Shown: piece by piece, positions 40,614 through 52,346 of the stretch
Numbering within the stretch: the first letter of the stretch is position 1
How the letters are laid out: each line of letters opens with the position of its first letter
NCBI RefSeq assembly: GCF_014635665.1
Contig: NZ_BMDG01000009.1
Coordinates: 124,001 to 188,000 of the forward strand
Origin: Isoptericola cucumis
Lineage (GTDB): Bacteria; Actinomycetota; Actinomycetes; Actinomycetales; Cellulomonadaceae
Direction: 5' to 3'
DNA length: 64,000 nucleotides
Position numbers and translations under genes: made by a program
Notes under the pieces: generated by a model
The model's input: the letters and a program-made list of their open reading frames with translations, nothing else
Told to the model about the DNA's origin: nothing
The model's database searches: none

Positions 40614-41297
40614 ATGACCCACGTACTGCTGGCCGAGGACGACCCGGCTATTGCCGAGCCTTTGGCGCGGGCTCTCACGCGTGAGGGTTACGACGTCATC
40701 GTGCAAGGAACAGGTCAAGGAGCCGTCGACAACGCGGGGAATGCGGACATCGTGGTCCTCGATCTCGGCCTTCCCGACATGGATGGGCTGGACGTGGCGC
40801 GGGAGATCCGCGGCTCCGGCCTGACCGTGCCCGTGCTGGTGCTGACCGCCCGGGCGGACGAGGTCGACCTGGTCGTCGGCCTGGACGCCGGCGCCGACGA
40901 CTACGTGACGAAGCCCTTCCGGCTCGCCGAGCTGCTGGCCCGGGTCCGCGCGCTGCTGCGACGCACGCACGGCGACACCGGCGAGGACGAGGAGCTGCGC
41001 GCGCAGGACGTCCGGGTCGACGTCTCGGCGCACCGCGCGTTCCAGGGCGAGCGCGAGCTGCACCTGACGACCAAGGAGTTCGACCTGCTCAAGGTGCTGG
41101 TGGCGAACGCCGGCTCCGTGGTGGTGCGCGACACCCTCATGCGCGACGTGTGGGGCTCCGACCCGGTGGGGTCCACCAAGACGCTCGACATGCACGTCTC
41201 CTGGTTGCGCCGCAAGCTCGGCGACGACGCGAACGCCCCGCGCTACGTGTCGACGGTGCGGGGGCTCGGCTTCCGCTTCGAGCTCGGCGCGAGCTGA
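40614..41297 (+). CDS. OmpR/PhoB-family response regulator
   Basis: A 227-residue regulator. The receiver domain (1-118) has the acidic pocket E8-D9-D10, phospho-acceptor D50 (VVLDLGLPDMDG) and DDYVTKPF lysine. The winged-helix domain (about 128-225) has LTTKEFDLLKVLVANAGSVVVRDTLMRDVW and KTLDMHVSWLRRKLGDD followed by VSTVRGLGFRFE. It is followed after 27 nt by its kinase gene and then purK. The upstream 11-bp repeats are its probable own binding site. Signal and regulon are unknown. Confidence 0.93.
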   Translation: MTHVLLAEDDPAIAEPLARALTREGYDVIVQGTGQGAVDNAGNADIVVLDLGLPDMDGLDVAREIRGSGLTVPVLVLTARADEVDLVVGLDAGADDYVTKPFRLAELLARVRALLRRTHGDTGEDEELRAQDVRVDVSAHRAFQGERELHLTTKEFDLLKVLVANAGSVVVRDTLMRDVWGSDPVGSTKTLDMHVSWLRRKLGDDANAPRYVSTVRGLGFRFELGAS

Positions 41298-41324
41298 CGG
41301 CGCCGGCGGTCGGAGGAGGCTGAC

Positions 41325-42668
41325 GTGCGTCGCCGCGTCCTGGTGGCGACCATCTCCGCGGTCGCCGTCGCCGTGCTGCTGCTCGGTGTCCCCCTCGGCA
41401 TCTTCGGCGCCCGCTACGTGCTGGCGACGGAGACCCAGCGGGTGGTCGACCGGGTCGACACCCTGGCGCGCAGCATCGACGGGTCGATCGAGCGCGGCGA
41501 CGACCTCAACCAGTCGACGGTCGACCGCGCGTCCGAGGGCCGCGAGGGGGACCTGCCTGCGTACGTCGAGGTGACGCTGCCCGACGGCACGCTCCTGACC
41601 TCGGGCGAGCCGGTCGCGGGGCCGGTGATCGCGAAGGCCAAGCTCACCGACAACCGGGCCACCGTCACGATGTCGGTCTCCGCAGTGGGCGCCTACGTGA
41701 AGTCCGCCCAGACGGTCGTGCTCGTCGTGCTGGCCGGCATCGTCGCGATCGCGGCCGGGATCGCCGTGGCGGTGTGGCAGGCGAACCGGCTGTCGGCGCC
41801 GCTGGTGTACCTGGCGGCGTCGGCCGAGCAGCTCGGCTCCGGGCAGGTGCGGCCACGCCTCGAGCCCTCGGGCGTCGAGGAGATCGACCTGGTCGCGGCG
41901 GAGCTGGTGCGCAGCGCCGACCGGCTGGCGGGTCGTCTCGCCGCCGAGCGCCAGTTCACGCAGGACGCGTCGCACCAGCTGCGCACCCCGCTGACCGCTC
42001 TGACGATGCGCCTGGAGGAGATCACCCTCGCCTCGAAGGACCCGGAGGTCGTCGAGGAGGCCCGCATCTCCCTCGAGCAGGTGGAGCGGCTGGTCTCGGT
42101 GGTCGACGACCTGCTGGCGGCGTCCCGCCGCGCGCAGGGCGGCACCACGGAGGCGGTCAACCTGGCTGAGGTCGTGCACCAGCAGGAGGAGGAGTGGGGC
42201 CCGACGTTCGAGCGGGCCGGCCGCCCGCTGGTCGTGGACGTCGCGGCCGACCACCAGGTCCTCGCCACCCCGGGCGCACTCGCGCAGATCATCGCGACGC
42301 TGCTGGAGAACTCGCTCAAGTACGGCGACGGCACGACGACGGTGCGCTCGCGGCCGTCCGGCGGCACGGGCGCGGTGGCGCTCGAGGTCGCCGACGAGGG
42401 GCCGGGCGTCCCGGACGACGTCGCGCCGCGGATCTTCGAGCGGGGCACGACGACGGGGCAGAGCACCGGGCTGGGGCTCGCCCTGGCGCGGGACCTCGCC
42501 GCCGCCGACGGCGGACGGCTGTCCCTCGCGCAGCGCCGGCCGCCGGTGTTCGCGCTCTTCCTGGCGGGGGTGCCCCGCGCGCTGGACCCGACGGTCGTGC
42601 TGCCGCCGGGCACCACGATCTCCTCGCGCGGCAGGCGCCGGGGCTGGCTGCACCACCACGGCGACTGA
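41325..42668 (+). CDS. Sensor histidine kinase (OmpR partner)
   Basis: A 447-residue membrane kinase. Helix 1 (about 7-30), extracytoplasmic sensor (31-118), helix 2 (about 122-147), HAMP linker, HisKA with the phospho-acceptor box RQFTQDASHQLRTPLTALTMRLEEI, and an HATPase with ATLLENSLKYGDG, VADEGPGVPDD and TGLGLALARDLAAADGG. The GTG at 41325 follows GGAGGAGG (41312-41319), a strong ribosome binding site that fixes the start. The last 35 residues are a basic, His-containing tail (RGRRRGWLHHHGD) outside the catalytic fold. Confidence 0.91.
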   Translation: MRRRVLVATISAVAVAVLLLGVPLGIFGARYVLATETQRVVDRVDTLARSIDGSIERGDDLNQSTVDRASEGREGDLPAYVEVTLPDGTLLTSGEPVAGPVIAKAKLTDNRATVTMSVSAVGAYVKSAQTVVLVVLAGIVAIAAGIAVAVWQANRLSAPLVYLAASAEQLGSGQVRPRLEPSGVEEIDLVAAELVRSADRLAGRLAAERQFTQDASHQLRTPLTALTMRLEEITLASKDPEVVEEARISLEQVERLVSVVDDLLAASRRAQGGTTEAVNLAEVVHQQEEEWGPTFERAGRPLVVDVAADHQVLATPGALAQIIATLLENSLKYGDGTTTVRSRPSGGTGAVALEVADEGPGVPDDVAPRIFERGTTTGQSTGLGLALARDLAAADGGRLSLAQRRPPVFALFLAGVPRALDPTVVLPPGTTISSRGRRRGWLHHHGD

Positions 42669-42700
42669 CCCGGCCGAGCATCGGCCCGGCGCCGGGCCGG

Positions 42701-42706
42701 TATCCT
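42701..42706 (+). promoter_or_regulatory. -10 box of purK
   Basis: TATCCT, 8 nt before GTG 42715; leaderless pattern. Confidence 0.5.
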
Positions 42707-42714
42707 CGATCCCC

Positions 42715-44061
42715 GTGACCGGACCTACGGACCTGCCCCTGCCCGAGCCCGCCCGAGCCCCCCGCCCCGTCACCGCCACGACCGCCGCAGCAGGCGGCCC
42801 GCAGCCGGCCCCGTCGGTCCCGTCGGCGCCGCTGACGGTCGCCGTGGTCGGCGGCGGTCAGCTCGCCCGCATGATGGCGCCGGCCGCGGCCGAGCTCGGC
42901 GTCAGCCTGCGGGTGCTGGTGGAGGACCCGGCGTCGTCCGCGGCGCAGGTGGCCACGGACGCCCCGGTGGGCACCGCCGGCGACGAGGCCGCGATCCGTG
43001 ACCTCGTCGCGCCGTCCGACGGGCGCCCGGCGGCCAGCGTCCTGACGTTCGAGCACGAGCACGTGCCGAACGCGCTGCTGCGCGACCTCGGCGACCACGG
43101 CGTCCCCGTGCGGCCGGGCCCGGACGCCCTGGTGCAGGCGCAGGACAAGATCGTCATGCGCCGCCGGCTGAGCGCCCTCGGCGCCCCGTGCCCGCGGTGG
43201 GCGGCCCTGCCCGCCGACCCCGCCGCCGCACGCACGGCGCTGGCCGAGTTCCTCGCGGCTGCCCCGGACGGCACCGCCGTCGTGAAGACGTCGCGCGGCG
43301 GGTACGACGGCAAGGGCGTGCGGGTTGTGTCCGCCCCCGACGACGTCGCCGACTGGTTCGACACCGTCGTCGCCGGCGGCCCGGAGCTGCTCGTCGAGGA
43401 GAAGGTGCCGTTCGTGCGGGAGCTGGCCGCGCTCGTGGCGCGCCGCCCCTCGGGCGAGGTGCGCACGTGGCCGGTGGTCGAGTCGATCCAGCGCGACGGG
43501 GTCTGCGCCGAGGTGATCGCCCCCGCGCCGGGGCTGGACCCGGAGACCGACGCCCGGGCGCGCGAGATCGCGGTGTCGGTGGCCGAGGGCCTCAACGTGA
43601 CCGGCGTGCTCGCGGTCGAGCTGTTCGAGACCCGCGGGGCCGACGGCCGGCCCGAGATCTGGGTCAACGAGCTCGCGATGCGGCCGCACAACTCGGGCCA
43701 CTGGACGATCGACGGGGCGGTGACGAGCCAGTTCGACCAGCACCTGCGGGCGGTGCTCGACCTGCCGCTCGGCGACACGAGCGCTCGCGCCCCGTGGACC
43801 GTGATGGCGAACGTGCTCGGTTCGCGGCTCGAGGCGCTCACCGACGCGCTGCCCGAGGTGCTCGCGCGCTTCGGGGAGGCGCGGGTCAACCTGTACGGCA
43901 AGGGCATCCGCCCGGGCCGCAAGCTGGGGCACGTGAACGTCAGCGGTGACGACCTGGACGAGGTGCGTCGTCGTGCCCTCGCCGCGGCCGCCCTGCTGCG
44001 GGGCGACACCGTCCCGTCCGAGACCGTCCCCGCCCCCACCACCCACCAGGAGCACGCATGA
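42715..44061 (+). CDS. purK: N5-carboxyaminoimidazole ribonucleotide synthase PurK
   Basis: A 448-residue ATP-grasp enzyme of de novo purine synthesis; it makes N5-carboxy-AIR from AIR, bicarbonate and ATP. After a Pro/Ala-rich N-terminal extension of about 38 residues comes [24 protein letters not shown]-grasp motifs are [29 protein letters not shown] and [18 protein letters not shown]. Product passes to PurE, encoded directly after it with a 4-nt overlap. The order purK-purE matches many actinobacteria. Start GTG 42715 is supported by the -10 box. Confidence 0.95.
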   Translation: MTGPTDLPLPEPARAPRPVTATTAAAGGPQPAPSVPSAPLTVAVVGGGQLARMMAPAAAELGVSLRVLVEDPASSAAQVATDAPVGTAGDEAAIRDLVAPSDGRPAASVLTFEHEHVPNALLRDLGDHGVPVRPGPDALVQAQDKIVMRRRLSALGAPCPRWAALPADPAAARTALAEFLAAAPDGTAVVKTSRGGYDGKGVRVVSAPDDVADWFDTVVAGGPELLVEEKVPFVRELAALVARRPSGEVRTWPVVESIQRDGVCAEVIAPAPGLDPETDARAREIAVSVAEGLNVTGVLAVELFETRGADGRPEIWVNELAMRPHNSGHWTIDGAVTSQFDQHLRAVLDLPLGDTSARAPWTVMANVLGSRLEALTDALPEVLARFGEARVNLYGKGIRPGRKLGHVNVSGDDLDEVRRRALAAAALLRGDTVPSETVPAPTTHQEHA

Positions 44062-44600
44062 GCGACCCGCAGCCCGTCGTCGGCATCGTCATGGGGTCGG
44101 ACTCCGACTGGCCCGTCATGGAGGGCGCCGCCGACGCGCTCGCCGAGCTCGGCGTCGCGGTCGAGGTCGACGTCGTGTCGGCCCACCGGATGCCGACGGA
44201 GATGATCGAGTACGGCCGCAGCGCGGCCGAGCGCGGGCTGCGCGTGCTCGTCGCGGGCGCCGGGGGAGCGGCGCACCTGCCGGGCATGCTGGCGTCCGTG
44301 ACGCCGCTGCCCGTGATCGGCGTGCCTGTCCCGCTGCGGCACCTCGACGGGATGGACTCGCTGCTGTCGATCGTGCAGATGCCGGCGGGCGTCCCCGTCG
44401 CGACGGTGTCGATCGGCGGGGCCCGCAACGCCGGGCTGCTCGCGGCGCGGATCCTCGGCGCCGGCACCGACGCGGAGGCGCTCGCGCTGCGCGAGCGCAT
44501 GGTCGCGTTCCAGGCCGAGCTGGGCGACGTCGCGCGTGCCAAGGGCGAGCGCCTGCGCGCCTCGCGCGGTGCGGCGGCGCGGACCGGCTTCTCCGCCTGA
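44058..44600 (+). CDS. purE: N5-carboxyaminoimidazole ribonucleotide mutase PurE
   Basis: A 180-residue mutase that converts N5-CAIR to CAIR in purine synthesis. Class I PurE signatures are present: [31 protein letters not shown] with the catalytic His, [26 protein letters not shown] and [18 protein letters not shown]. The C-terminal 15 residues are a short Ala/Arg-rich tail. Its ATG overlaps the purK stop. A set of three 20-bp direct repeats follows its stop codon. Confidence 0.95.
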   Translation: MSDPQPVVGIVMGSDSDWPVMEGAADALAELGVAVEVDVVSAHRMPTEMIEYGRSAAERGLRVLVAGAGGAAHLPGMLASVTPLPVIGVPVPLRHLDGMDSLLSIVQMPAGVPVATVSIGGARNAGLLAARILGAGTDAEALALRERMVAFQAELGDVARAKGERLRASRGAAARTGFSA

Positions 44601-44618
44601 CGGCGGCAGCACCGCACC

Positions 44619-44675
44619 CGTACTACCTCGCGAGGCGTCGTACCACCTCGCGATGGGGCGTACCACCTCGGCGGG
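44619..44675. repeat. Three 20-bp tandem repeats after purE
   Basis: A CGTACYACCTCG core begins at 44619, 44639 and 44659, an exact 20-bp period; copies 1 and 2 also share the following CGA. They fill most of the 77-bp gap between the convergent purE and LCP genes. There is no obvious hairpin within a unit, so they do not look like a standard terminator. Confidence 0.75.
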
Positions 44676-44677
44676 GT

Positions 44678-46027
44678 TCAGCCCGGCATGCCGCCGACGG
44701 TGCCGGGCTCGAGGTCGCCGTCGCGCACGTCGGCCCAGAACGCCCCGGCGTCGTCGGACAGCAGCACCGTGGACCCGACGCCCGTGCCGGGGTCGTAGCC
44801 GGGGTCGGCGATGGGCGGGGTGCCCGTGACGCCGTCGGGCCCGGTGGCCCCCTTGAAGGCGAGGGCGAGCCGGCCGAGGTCGACCATGCCCGTCTTCTCG
44901 TCGACGACGAGCGCGTCCGTGCCCGCGTTGACGAGCTGCACCTGGTTGATCGGGTTGAGCAGCACGCTGGGCTTGACGACCTTCTCGGCGACGGCGCCGA
45001 TGACCTGCTGCTGCCGCTCGGCCCGGCCGATGTCGCCCTTGGGGTCGGAGTAGCGCATGCGGGAGAACGCGAGCGCCGTCTCGCCGTCGGCGTTGTGGCA
45101 GCCCGCCTCCCAGACGAGCTCGCTCTTCGGGTCGTCGACGTCCGCGTCGTAGCACAGCTCGACGCCACCCACGGCGTCGACGATCTCCTCGACGCTGCCG
45201 AAGCCCACCTCGGCGTAGTGGTCCATGGTCAGGCCGGTGAGGCCCTCGACGGTCTCGACCAGCAGCGGCGCGCCGCCGAGCGAGTAGGCGGCGTTGATCT
45301 TGTTCGAGTCGTGCCCGGGGATCTCGGCGTACGTGTCGCGCGGGATGGAGATGAGGGACGTGGGGCCGCTGGTCGGCTTGTGCAGCACCATGATCGTGTC
45401 GGTGCGCGCGCCCGAGGTCCCGTCGTCCGACACCGACCCGGTGCCGCGCGCGTCGGAGCCCGCGAGCAGGTACGTGGTGCCGGGGGTGTTCTCGGCGCCG
45501 GAGAGCGCGTCCACGTGCTGGATCTTGCCGTTGGCCCACAGGATCAGCCCGATCGGCCAGGCGAGCAGCAGCACCAGCAGCAGCACCAGGACGAGGCCCA
45601 CGACCCGGCCCTTGCGCACGCGGAAGCGCCCGCCGCCCGCGGTGGCCGCCGCCGCGCCGCCGCCGGGGCGCGAGGGCGGCGCCTCGCGGCCCGCCTGCGG
45701 GCTGCGGGCCTGCGCGGGCATGACCCGGGTGCCCGACGGCTGCTGGGACGCCGGCCGCGACCCGCGCGGCGGGTACGAGCGCGGCGCCCGCTGCGGGCTC
45801 GCGCCGCGCCGCTCCGGGGGTGTGGTCGGGATCTCGCGGGAGGACTGGCGGCGCACTCGCGGCTCCATCGGTGCGGCGTCGTCACGGCGGCCGACGCGGC
45901 CCCCGGTGGGCGGCGACGCAGGGCGGGCCCCGCCGACCGGGATGGCGTCTCCGGGCGTGGCGGGTCGGTCCGAGCGCCCGCCCGAGGGCGTGAAGCTCGG
46001 CGGGATGCGGCGGTCGTCCTGGCTCAT
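44678..46027 (-). CDS. LytR-CpsA-Psr (LCP) family glycopolymer transferase
   Basis: A 449-residue protein that attaches secondary polymers from lipid carriers to peptidoglycan. Residues 1-135 are a disordered Pro/Arg/Ser-rich cytoplasmic region; one transmembrane helix follows (about 140-166, VVGLVLVLLLVLLLAWPIGLILWA). The extracellular LCP domain has TYLLAGSDARG, ARTDTIMVLH with key Arg-Asp, LISIPRDTYAEIPG and a C-terminal R-x2-RQQQV motif. Two cysteines (CYDADVDD and GCHNADG) may form a disulfide. It lies 16 nt after another LCP gene, so the pair is co-transcribed. Confidence 0.92.
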   Translation of the reverse strand: MSQDDRRIPPSFTPSGGRSDRPATPGDAIPVGGARPASPPTGGRVGRRDDAAPMEPRVRRQSSREIPTTPPERRGASPQRAPRSYPPRGSRPASQQPSGTRVMPAQARSPQAGREAPPSRPGGGAAAATAGGGRFRVRKGRVVGLVLVLLLVLLLAWPIGLILWANGKIQHVDALSGAENTPGTTYLLAGSDARGTGSVSDDGTSGARTDTIMVLHKPTSGPTSLISIPRDTYAEIPGHDSNKINAAYSLGGAPLLVETVEGLTGLTMDHYAEVGFGSVEEIVDAVGGVELCYDADVDDPKSELVWEAGCHNADGETALAFSRMRYSDPKGDIGRAERQQQVIGAVAEKVVKPSVLLNPINQVQLVNAGTDALVVDEKTGMVDLGRLALAFKGATGPDGVTGTPPIADPGYDPGTGVGSTVLLSDDAGAFWADVRDGDLEPGTVGGMPG

Positions 46028-46043
46028 GGTCCTGTCCCTGCGC

Positions 46044-47381
46044 TCAGCCGCACACCGACGTCACGTCGGCACCGGTGAACGCCTCCTCGCCGGCCTCGCG
46101 GGTGCGCTTCGGCTCAGGGGCGTCGGCGTCGGCGGACCCGCCGTCGGCGCCCGTGGCCGTCTCCGCGCCGTCGGCAGGGGTGTCGTCCGACACCGGGGTG
46201 GCGTCGGGCTCGCTCTCGGACCCCTCGGCCGCAGCCCCCTGCTTGTCGCTCTTCTTCTTCGGCTGCTCGATGGCGTCGCTGACGGGACGGTCGTTCTCGA
46301 GGTTGTCCCAGACGGCGTCGGCCTCCTCGGTGAGGACGACGTTGGCCGCGTTGTACGGGTCGGTGGCGTACGGCACGGTCATGAACGCGATGGTGTCAGG
46401 ACGGACGTTGCGGGCGCTGTACGCGAGCCCGGCGAGTCCCTTCACCGAGGCGAAGTTGCTGCTCATCGTCATGGAACCGGTGACGGCGCCGAGGAACTTC
46501 AGGGACTTGGCCGGGTCGGTGAGGGTGCCCGCGCTGAGCACCTCGCGGGACAGGGCGGCGATGATCTCCTGCTGGCGGCCGATGCGCCCGAGGTCGGAGC
46601 CGTCGCCGAGGCCCTCGCCCGTGCGGGCACGGGCGTACTTGAGGGCGGTCGAGCCGTCCAGCTCCTGCACGCCGGCAGACAGCACCAGGTGGTCCGCCTT
46701 CGGCGCGTCGACGTCCTCGGGGATGCACAGCTCCACGCCGCCCAGGGCGTCGATCATCTTCTCGAAGCCGGCGAAGTCCACGACGACGAACCCGTCCATG
46801 CGCACGTCGGACAACGTCTCGATGGTGTGCATCGTGCACAGCGCGCCCGACTCGACGTCGCCGCCGGACAGCACGCCCTGCGCGAAGGCGGCATTGAACT
46901 TGGTCCCGGTCACGGGGGAGGTCTGGTCGCCGCCCGACGTCGGGCACGACGGGACGTCGACGGTCGTGTCCCGCGGGATGGAGATCATCTCGACGCGCTT
47001 CCGGTCGGACGAGATGTGCATGATCATCGTCGTGTCCGAGCGGGCGCCCTCCGTGCCGTCGCCGACGATGTCCGCGTTGTCACCTCCGCGGCTGTCGGAG
47101 CCCATGACGACGATGTTCAGGGGCTCGCCCGCGTTCGGGTCGTCCGGCTTCGGCTTCTCGGGGCGGTCGGCGCCGAGCGCGGCGTCCACGTCGACGGACC
47201 GGATGTTGCCGGTGAGGGTGACGGCCGCGGTCGCGCCGCCCACGGTGACGAACGCCAGGACGGCCGTCAGCCCCAGCCCGAGCAGGCGCGCCAGGGACTG
47301 GCTGCGCAGCGCGCGGGCGTGCGCCGGTCCCTTGACCGGCTCCGGGCTGGAGGCGACGTGGCGGGCGGTATTGCGAGTCAC
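46044..47381 (-). CDS. LytR-CpsA-Psr (LCP) family glycopolymer transferase, second copy
   Basis: A 445-residue protein. A short basic cytoplasmic part and one transmembrane helix (about 33-54, LLGLGLTAVLAFVTVGGATAAV) precede the LCP domain with NIVVMGSDSRGG, ARSDTTMIMH, EMISIPRDTTVDVP and GRIGRQQEII. Its extracellular C-terminus (about 365-445) is a low-complexity acidic tail ending TSVCG. It differs clearly from the adjacent copy, so the two may handle different polymers. GTG 47381 lies 8 nt after TATGCT (47390-47395 on the minus strand), a leaderless pattern. Confidence 0.92.
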   Translation of the reverse strand: MTRNTARHVASSPEPVKGPAHARALRSQSLARLLGLGLTAVLAFVTVGGATAAVTLTGNIRSVDVDAALGADRPEKPKPDDPNAGEPLNIVVMGSDSRGGDNADIVGDGTEGARSDTTMIMHISSDRKRVEMISIPRDTTVDVPSCPTSGGDQTSPVTGTKFNAAFAQGVLSGGDVESGALCTMHTIETLSDVRMDGFVVVDFAGFEKMIDALGGVELCIPEDVDAPKADHLVLSAGVQELDGSTALKYARARTGEGLGDGSDLGRIGRQQEIIAALSREVLSAGTLTDPAKSLKFLGAVTGSMTMSSNFASVKGLAGLAYSARNVRPDTIAFMTVPYATDPYNAANVVLTEEADAVWDNLENDRPVSDAIEQPKKKSDKQGAAAEGSESEPDATPVSDDTPADGAETATGADGGSADADAPEPKRTREAGEEAFTGADVTSVCG

Positions 47382-47389
47382 GGGAAGCG

Positions 47390-47395
47390 AGCATA
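47390..47395 (-). promoter_or_regulatory. -10 box of the LCP operon
   Basis: TATGCT on the minus strand, 8 nt before GTG 47381. Confidence 0.5.
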
Positions 47396-47481
47396 GGGGG
47401 TTCGGGAGGCAGCCCGGAGGGGCCCTCGGTCCGGGAGGGTGGAGGAAATGTGTGGGTCGTCGCCCGCCCGGAGGGGCCCGT

Positions 47482-50170
<2,689 letters not shown>

Positions 50171-50208
50171 ACTCACCGCGTCGCGGGCCGGCGAACCGGA
50201 AGGTGTCG

Positions 50209-51219
50209 ATGAAGCTCTTCGTCCAGATCCCGTGCCTCGACGAGGCCGGGACGCTACCGCTCGTGCTCGCGACGATCCCCCGCGAGGTCGCCGGCTTCGA
50301 CAGCGTCGAGATCGTGGTGATCGACGACGGCTCCACCGACGGCACGGCCGAGGTCGCGCGCCGGCTCGGGGTGCAGCACGTCGTGCGGCACACCCGCACG
50401 ATGGGCCTGGCGCGCTCGTTCCGCGACGGCGTGGACCACGCGCTCGCGCACGGGGCCGACGTCGTCGTCAACACCGACGGGGACAACCAGTACCCCTCGG
50501 ACCGCATCGGCGACCTCGTGGCGCCGATCGTCGCCGGCGAGGCCGACATCGTCGTCGGGGACCGGCAGACCGCGACGATCGCGCACTTCTCGCCGTTCAA
50601 GAAGCTCATGCAGCGGGTCGGCAGCCGGGTGGTGAGCGCGGCCGCGGGCGCGTCGCTGCCGGACGCCGCGAGCGGCTTCCGGGCCTACTCCCGCGCGGCG
50701 CTGCTGCGGCTCAACGTCGTCACGCAGTTCAGCTACACGATGGAGACCATCATCCAGGCGGGGAACAAGCGCCTGCGGATCGCCAGCGTGCCCGTCACCA
50801 CCAACCCCAAGACGCGCGAGTCGCGGCTCTTCCGCAACATCTGGCAGCACATGGGCCGTTCCGGGCGGGCGATCGTGCGCTCGTCGATCATGTTCCGCCC
50901 GCACCTGGTCTTCCTCACGCTGGCCGCCGTGTTCTTCGTCGCGGCCGCGGTCCCCGCCGTCCGCTTCCTGGTCTTCTGGGCGTCCGGCGACCCCGGCGGG
51001 CACATCCAGTCGCTCGTCTTCGCCGCGGCGATGCTCGTCGGGTCGCTGCTGTGCCTGGCGCTGCTGGTCATCGCGGACCTCCTGCGCACCAACCGCACGC
51101 TCGTGGAGGAGACCCTGGAGCGGGTCAAGACCATGCAGTACGGGCCGCCGCCAGGCGCGCCGCCCGGCCCGTCCCAGGGTGGGGACGCGAGCGACGTGTC
51201 GCAGGACGCGACCGCGTGA
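50209..51219 (+). CDS. Family 2 glycosyltransferase (DPM1/GtrB-like) with C-terminal membrane helices
   Basis: A 336-residue transferase. The GT-A domain (1-225) has VQIPCLDEAGTLPLVLATIP, VIDDGSTDGT, the nucleotide motif NTDGDNQYPSDRI and GDRQT. Two C-terminal helices (about 243-263 and 276-300) anchor it, as in GtrB-type enzymes that load a sugar onto polyprenyl phosphate; that role is inferred. ATG 50209 follows GGAAGG. Its stop overlaps the next GTG by 4 nt. The tail after helix 2 is Pro/Gly-rich. Confidence 0.88.
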   Translation: MKLFVQIPCLDEAGTLPLVLATIPREVAGFDSVEIVVIDDGSTDGTAEVARRLGVQHVVRHTRTMGLARSFRDGVDHALAHGADVVVNTDGDNQYPSDRIGDLVAPIVAGEADIVVGDRQTATIAHFSPFKKLMQRVGSRVVSAAAGASLPDAASGFRAYSRAALLRLNVVTQFSYTMETIIQAGNKRLRIASVPVTTNPKTRESRLFRNIWQHMGRSGRAIVRSSIMFRPHLVFLTLAAVFFVAAAVPAVRFLVFWASGDPGGHIQSLVFAAAMLVGSLLCLALLVIADLLRTNRTLVEETLERVKTMQYGPPPGAPPGPSQGGDASDVSQDATA

Positions 51220-52346
51220 TCGTCGCCTTCGGCACCTACGACACCGGCCGCCACCCGCGCGTCGGCGTGCTCGTCGACGGCCTGCGCGCGCACGGGTACA
51301 CGGTGACCGAGCTCGACCGGCCGCTCGGCCTGAGCACCGCCGAACGGGTGCGCATGCTGCGCCAGCCGTGGCGGCTGCCCGCGCTGCTGGTGCGGCTGCT
51401 GCGCTGCTGGGCGCTGCTCGTGGGGGACGTCGCGCGCCACCGGCGCCGGCACGGCGCGCCGGGCGCGGTGCTGGTCGGCTACCTCGGCCACTTCGACGTC
51501 GTGCTCGCGCGCCTGCTGTTCCCCCGCACGCCGGTGGTCCTCGACCACCTGGTGTTCGCGGGCGACACCGCGAGCGACCGCGGCGCGCGGGGGCTGCGCG
51601 TGCGACTGCTGCGCGGCCTCGACCGGCTCGCCACCGCGTGCGCCGACGTCGTCCTGCTCGACACCGACGAGCACGCCGCGCTCCTGGCCGACGTGGCGCC
51701 CGCCCGGGCCCGGCGCGGGGTCGTCGTGCCGGTGGGCGCCCCGCGGGCCTGGCTCGACGCCGCCGCCCCGCCGCGCGGTCACGACGGGCCGCTGCGGGTC
51801 GTCTTCTACGGGCTGTTCACCCCGCTGCAGGGCACCGACGTGCTGGCCGGGGCGCTCGCCGACGCGCTGCCCCGGGCGGCCTCGCACGCCGGCCGGCCGA
51901 TCGAGGTCACGATGATCGGTGCCGGGCAGGACCTGCCGTCGGCGCGGGCACGCCTGGCCGACGTGCCCGGCGTGACGTGGCACGGCTGGGTGGATCCCGC
52001 GGCGCTGCCCGCGCTCGTGGCCGCCCACGACGTGTGCCTCGGCATCTTCTCCGCCACCCCCAAGGGGCTGCGGGTCGTGCCGAACAAGGTCTTCCAGGGG
52101 CTCGCGGCCGGGTGCGTCGTCGTCACCTCGGACACCGCTCCCCAGCGCCGCCTCCTGGGCAGCCACGTCGAGCTGGTGCCGCCCGCCGACCCCCGCGCGC
52201 TCGCCGACCGGCTGCTCGCCCTCGCCGACGACGCCGCGCTGGCCGCGGCCCGGGAGCGCGCGGCCGCCGGCCGCGACCTCGTGCGGCCCGACGTCGTCGT
52301 CACGCCGCTCGTGGACGCCCTCCGCACGCGCCGGGTGACGCCGTGA
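51216..52346 (+). CDS. Family 4-type glycosyltransferase
   Basis: A 376-residue GT-B fold transferase. The N-terminal domain begins MIVAFGTYDTGRHPRVGVLVDGLRAHGY; the C-terminal nucleotide-sugar domain has VVFYGLFTPLQGTDVLAGAL, GWVDPAALPALVAAHDVCLGIF and the donor motif PNKVFQGLAAGCVVVTSDT, with the E-x7-E pattern replaced by a K-x-F-Q form. Acceptor and donor are not readable. GTG 51216 overlaps the GT2 stop, and its stop overlaps the next gene, so three genes are translationally coupled. Confidence 0.85.
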   Translation: MIVAFGTYDTGRHPRVGVLVDGLRAHGYTVTELDRPLGLSTAERVRMLRQPWRLPALLVRLLRCWALLVGDVARHRRRHGAPGAVLVGYLGHFDVVLARLLFPRTPVVLDHLVFAGDTASDRGARGLRVRLLRGLDRLATACADVVLLDTDEHAALLADVAPARARRGVVVPVGAPRAWLDAAAPPRGHDGPLRVVFYGLFTPLQGTDVLAGALADALPRAASHAGRPIEVTMIGAGQDLPSARARLADVPGVTWHGWVDPAALPALVAAHDVCLGIFSATPKGLRVVPNKVFQGLAAGCVVVTSDTAPQRRLLGSHVELVPPADPRALADRLLALADDAALAAARERAAAGRDLVRPDVVVTPLVDALRTRRVTP

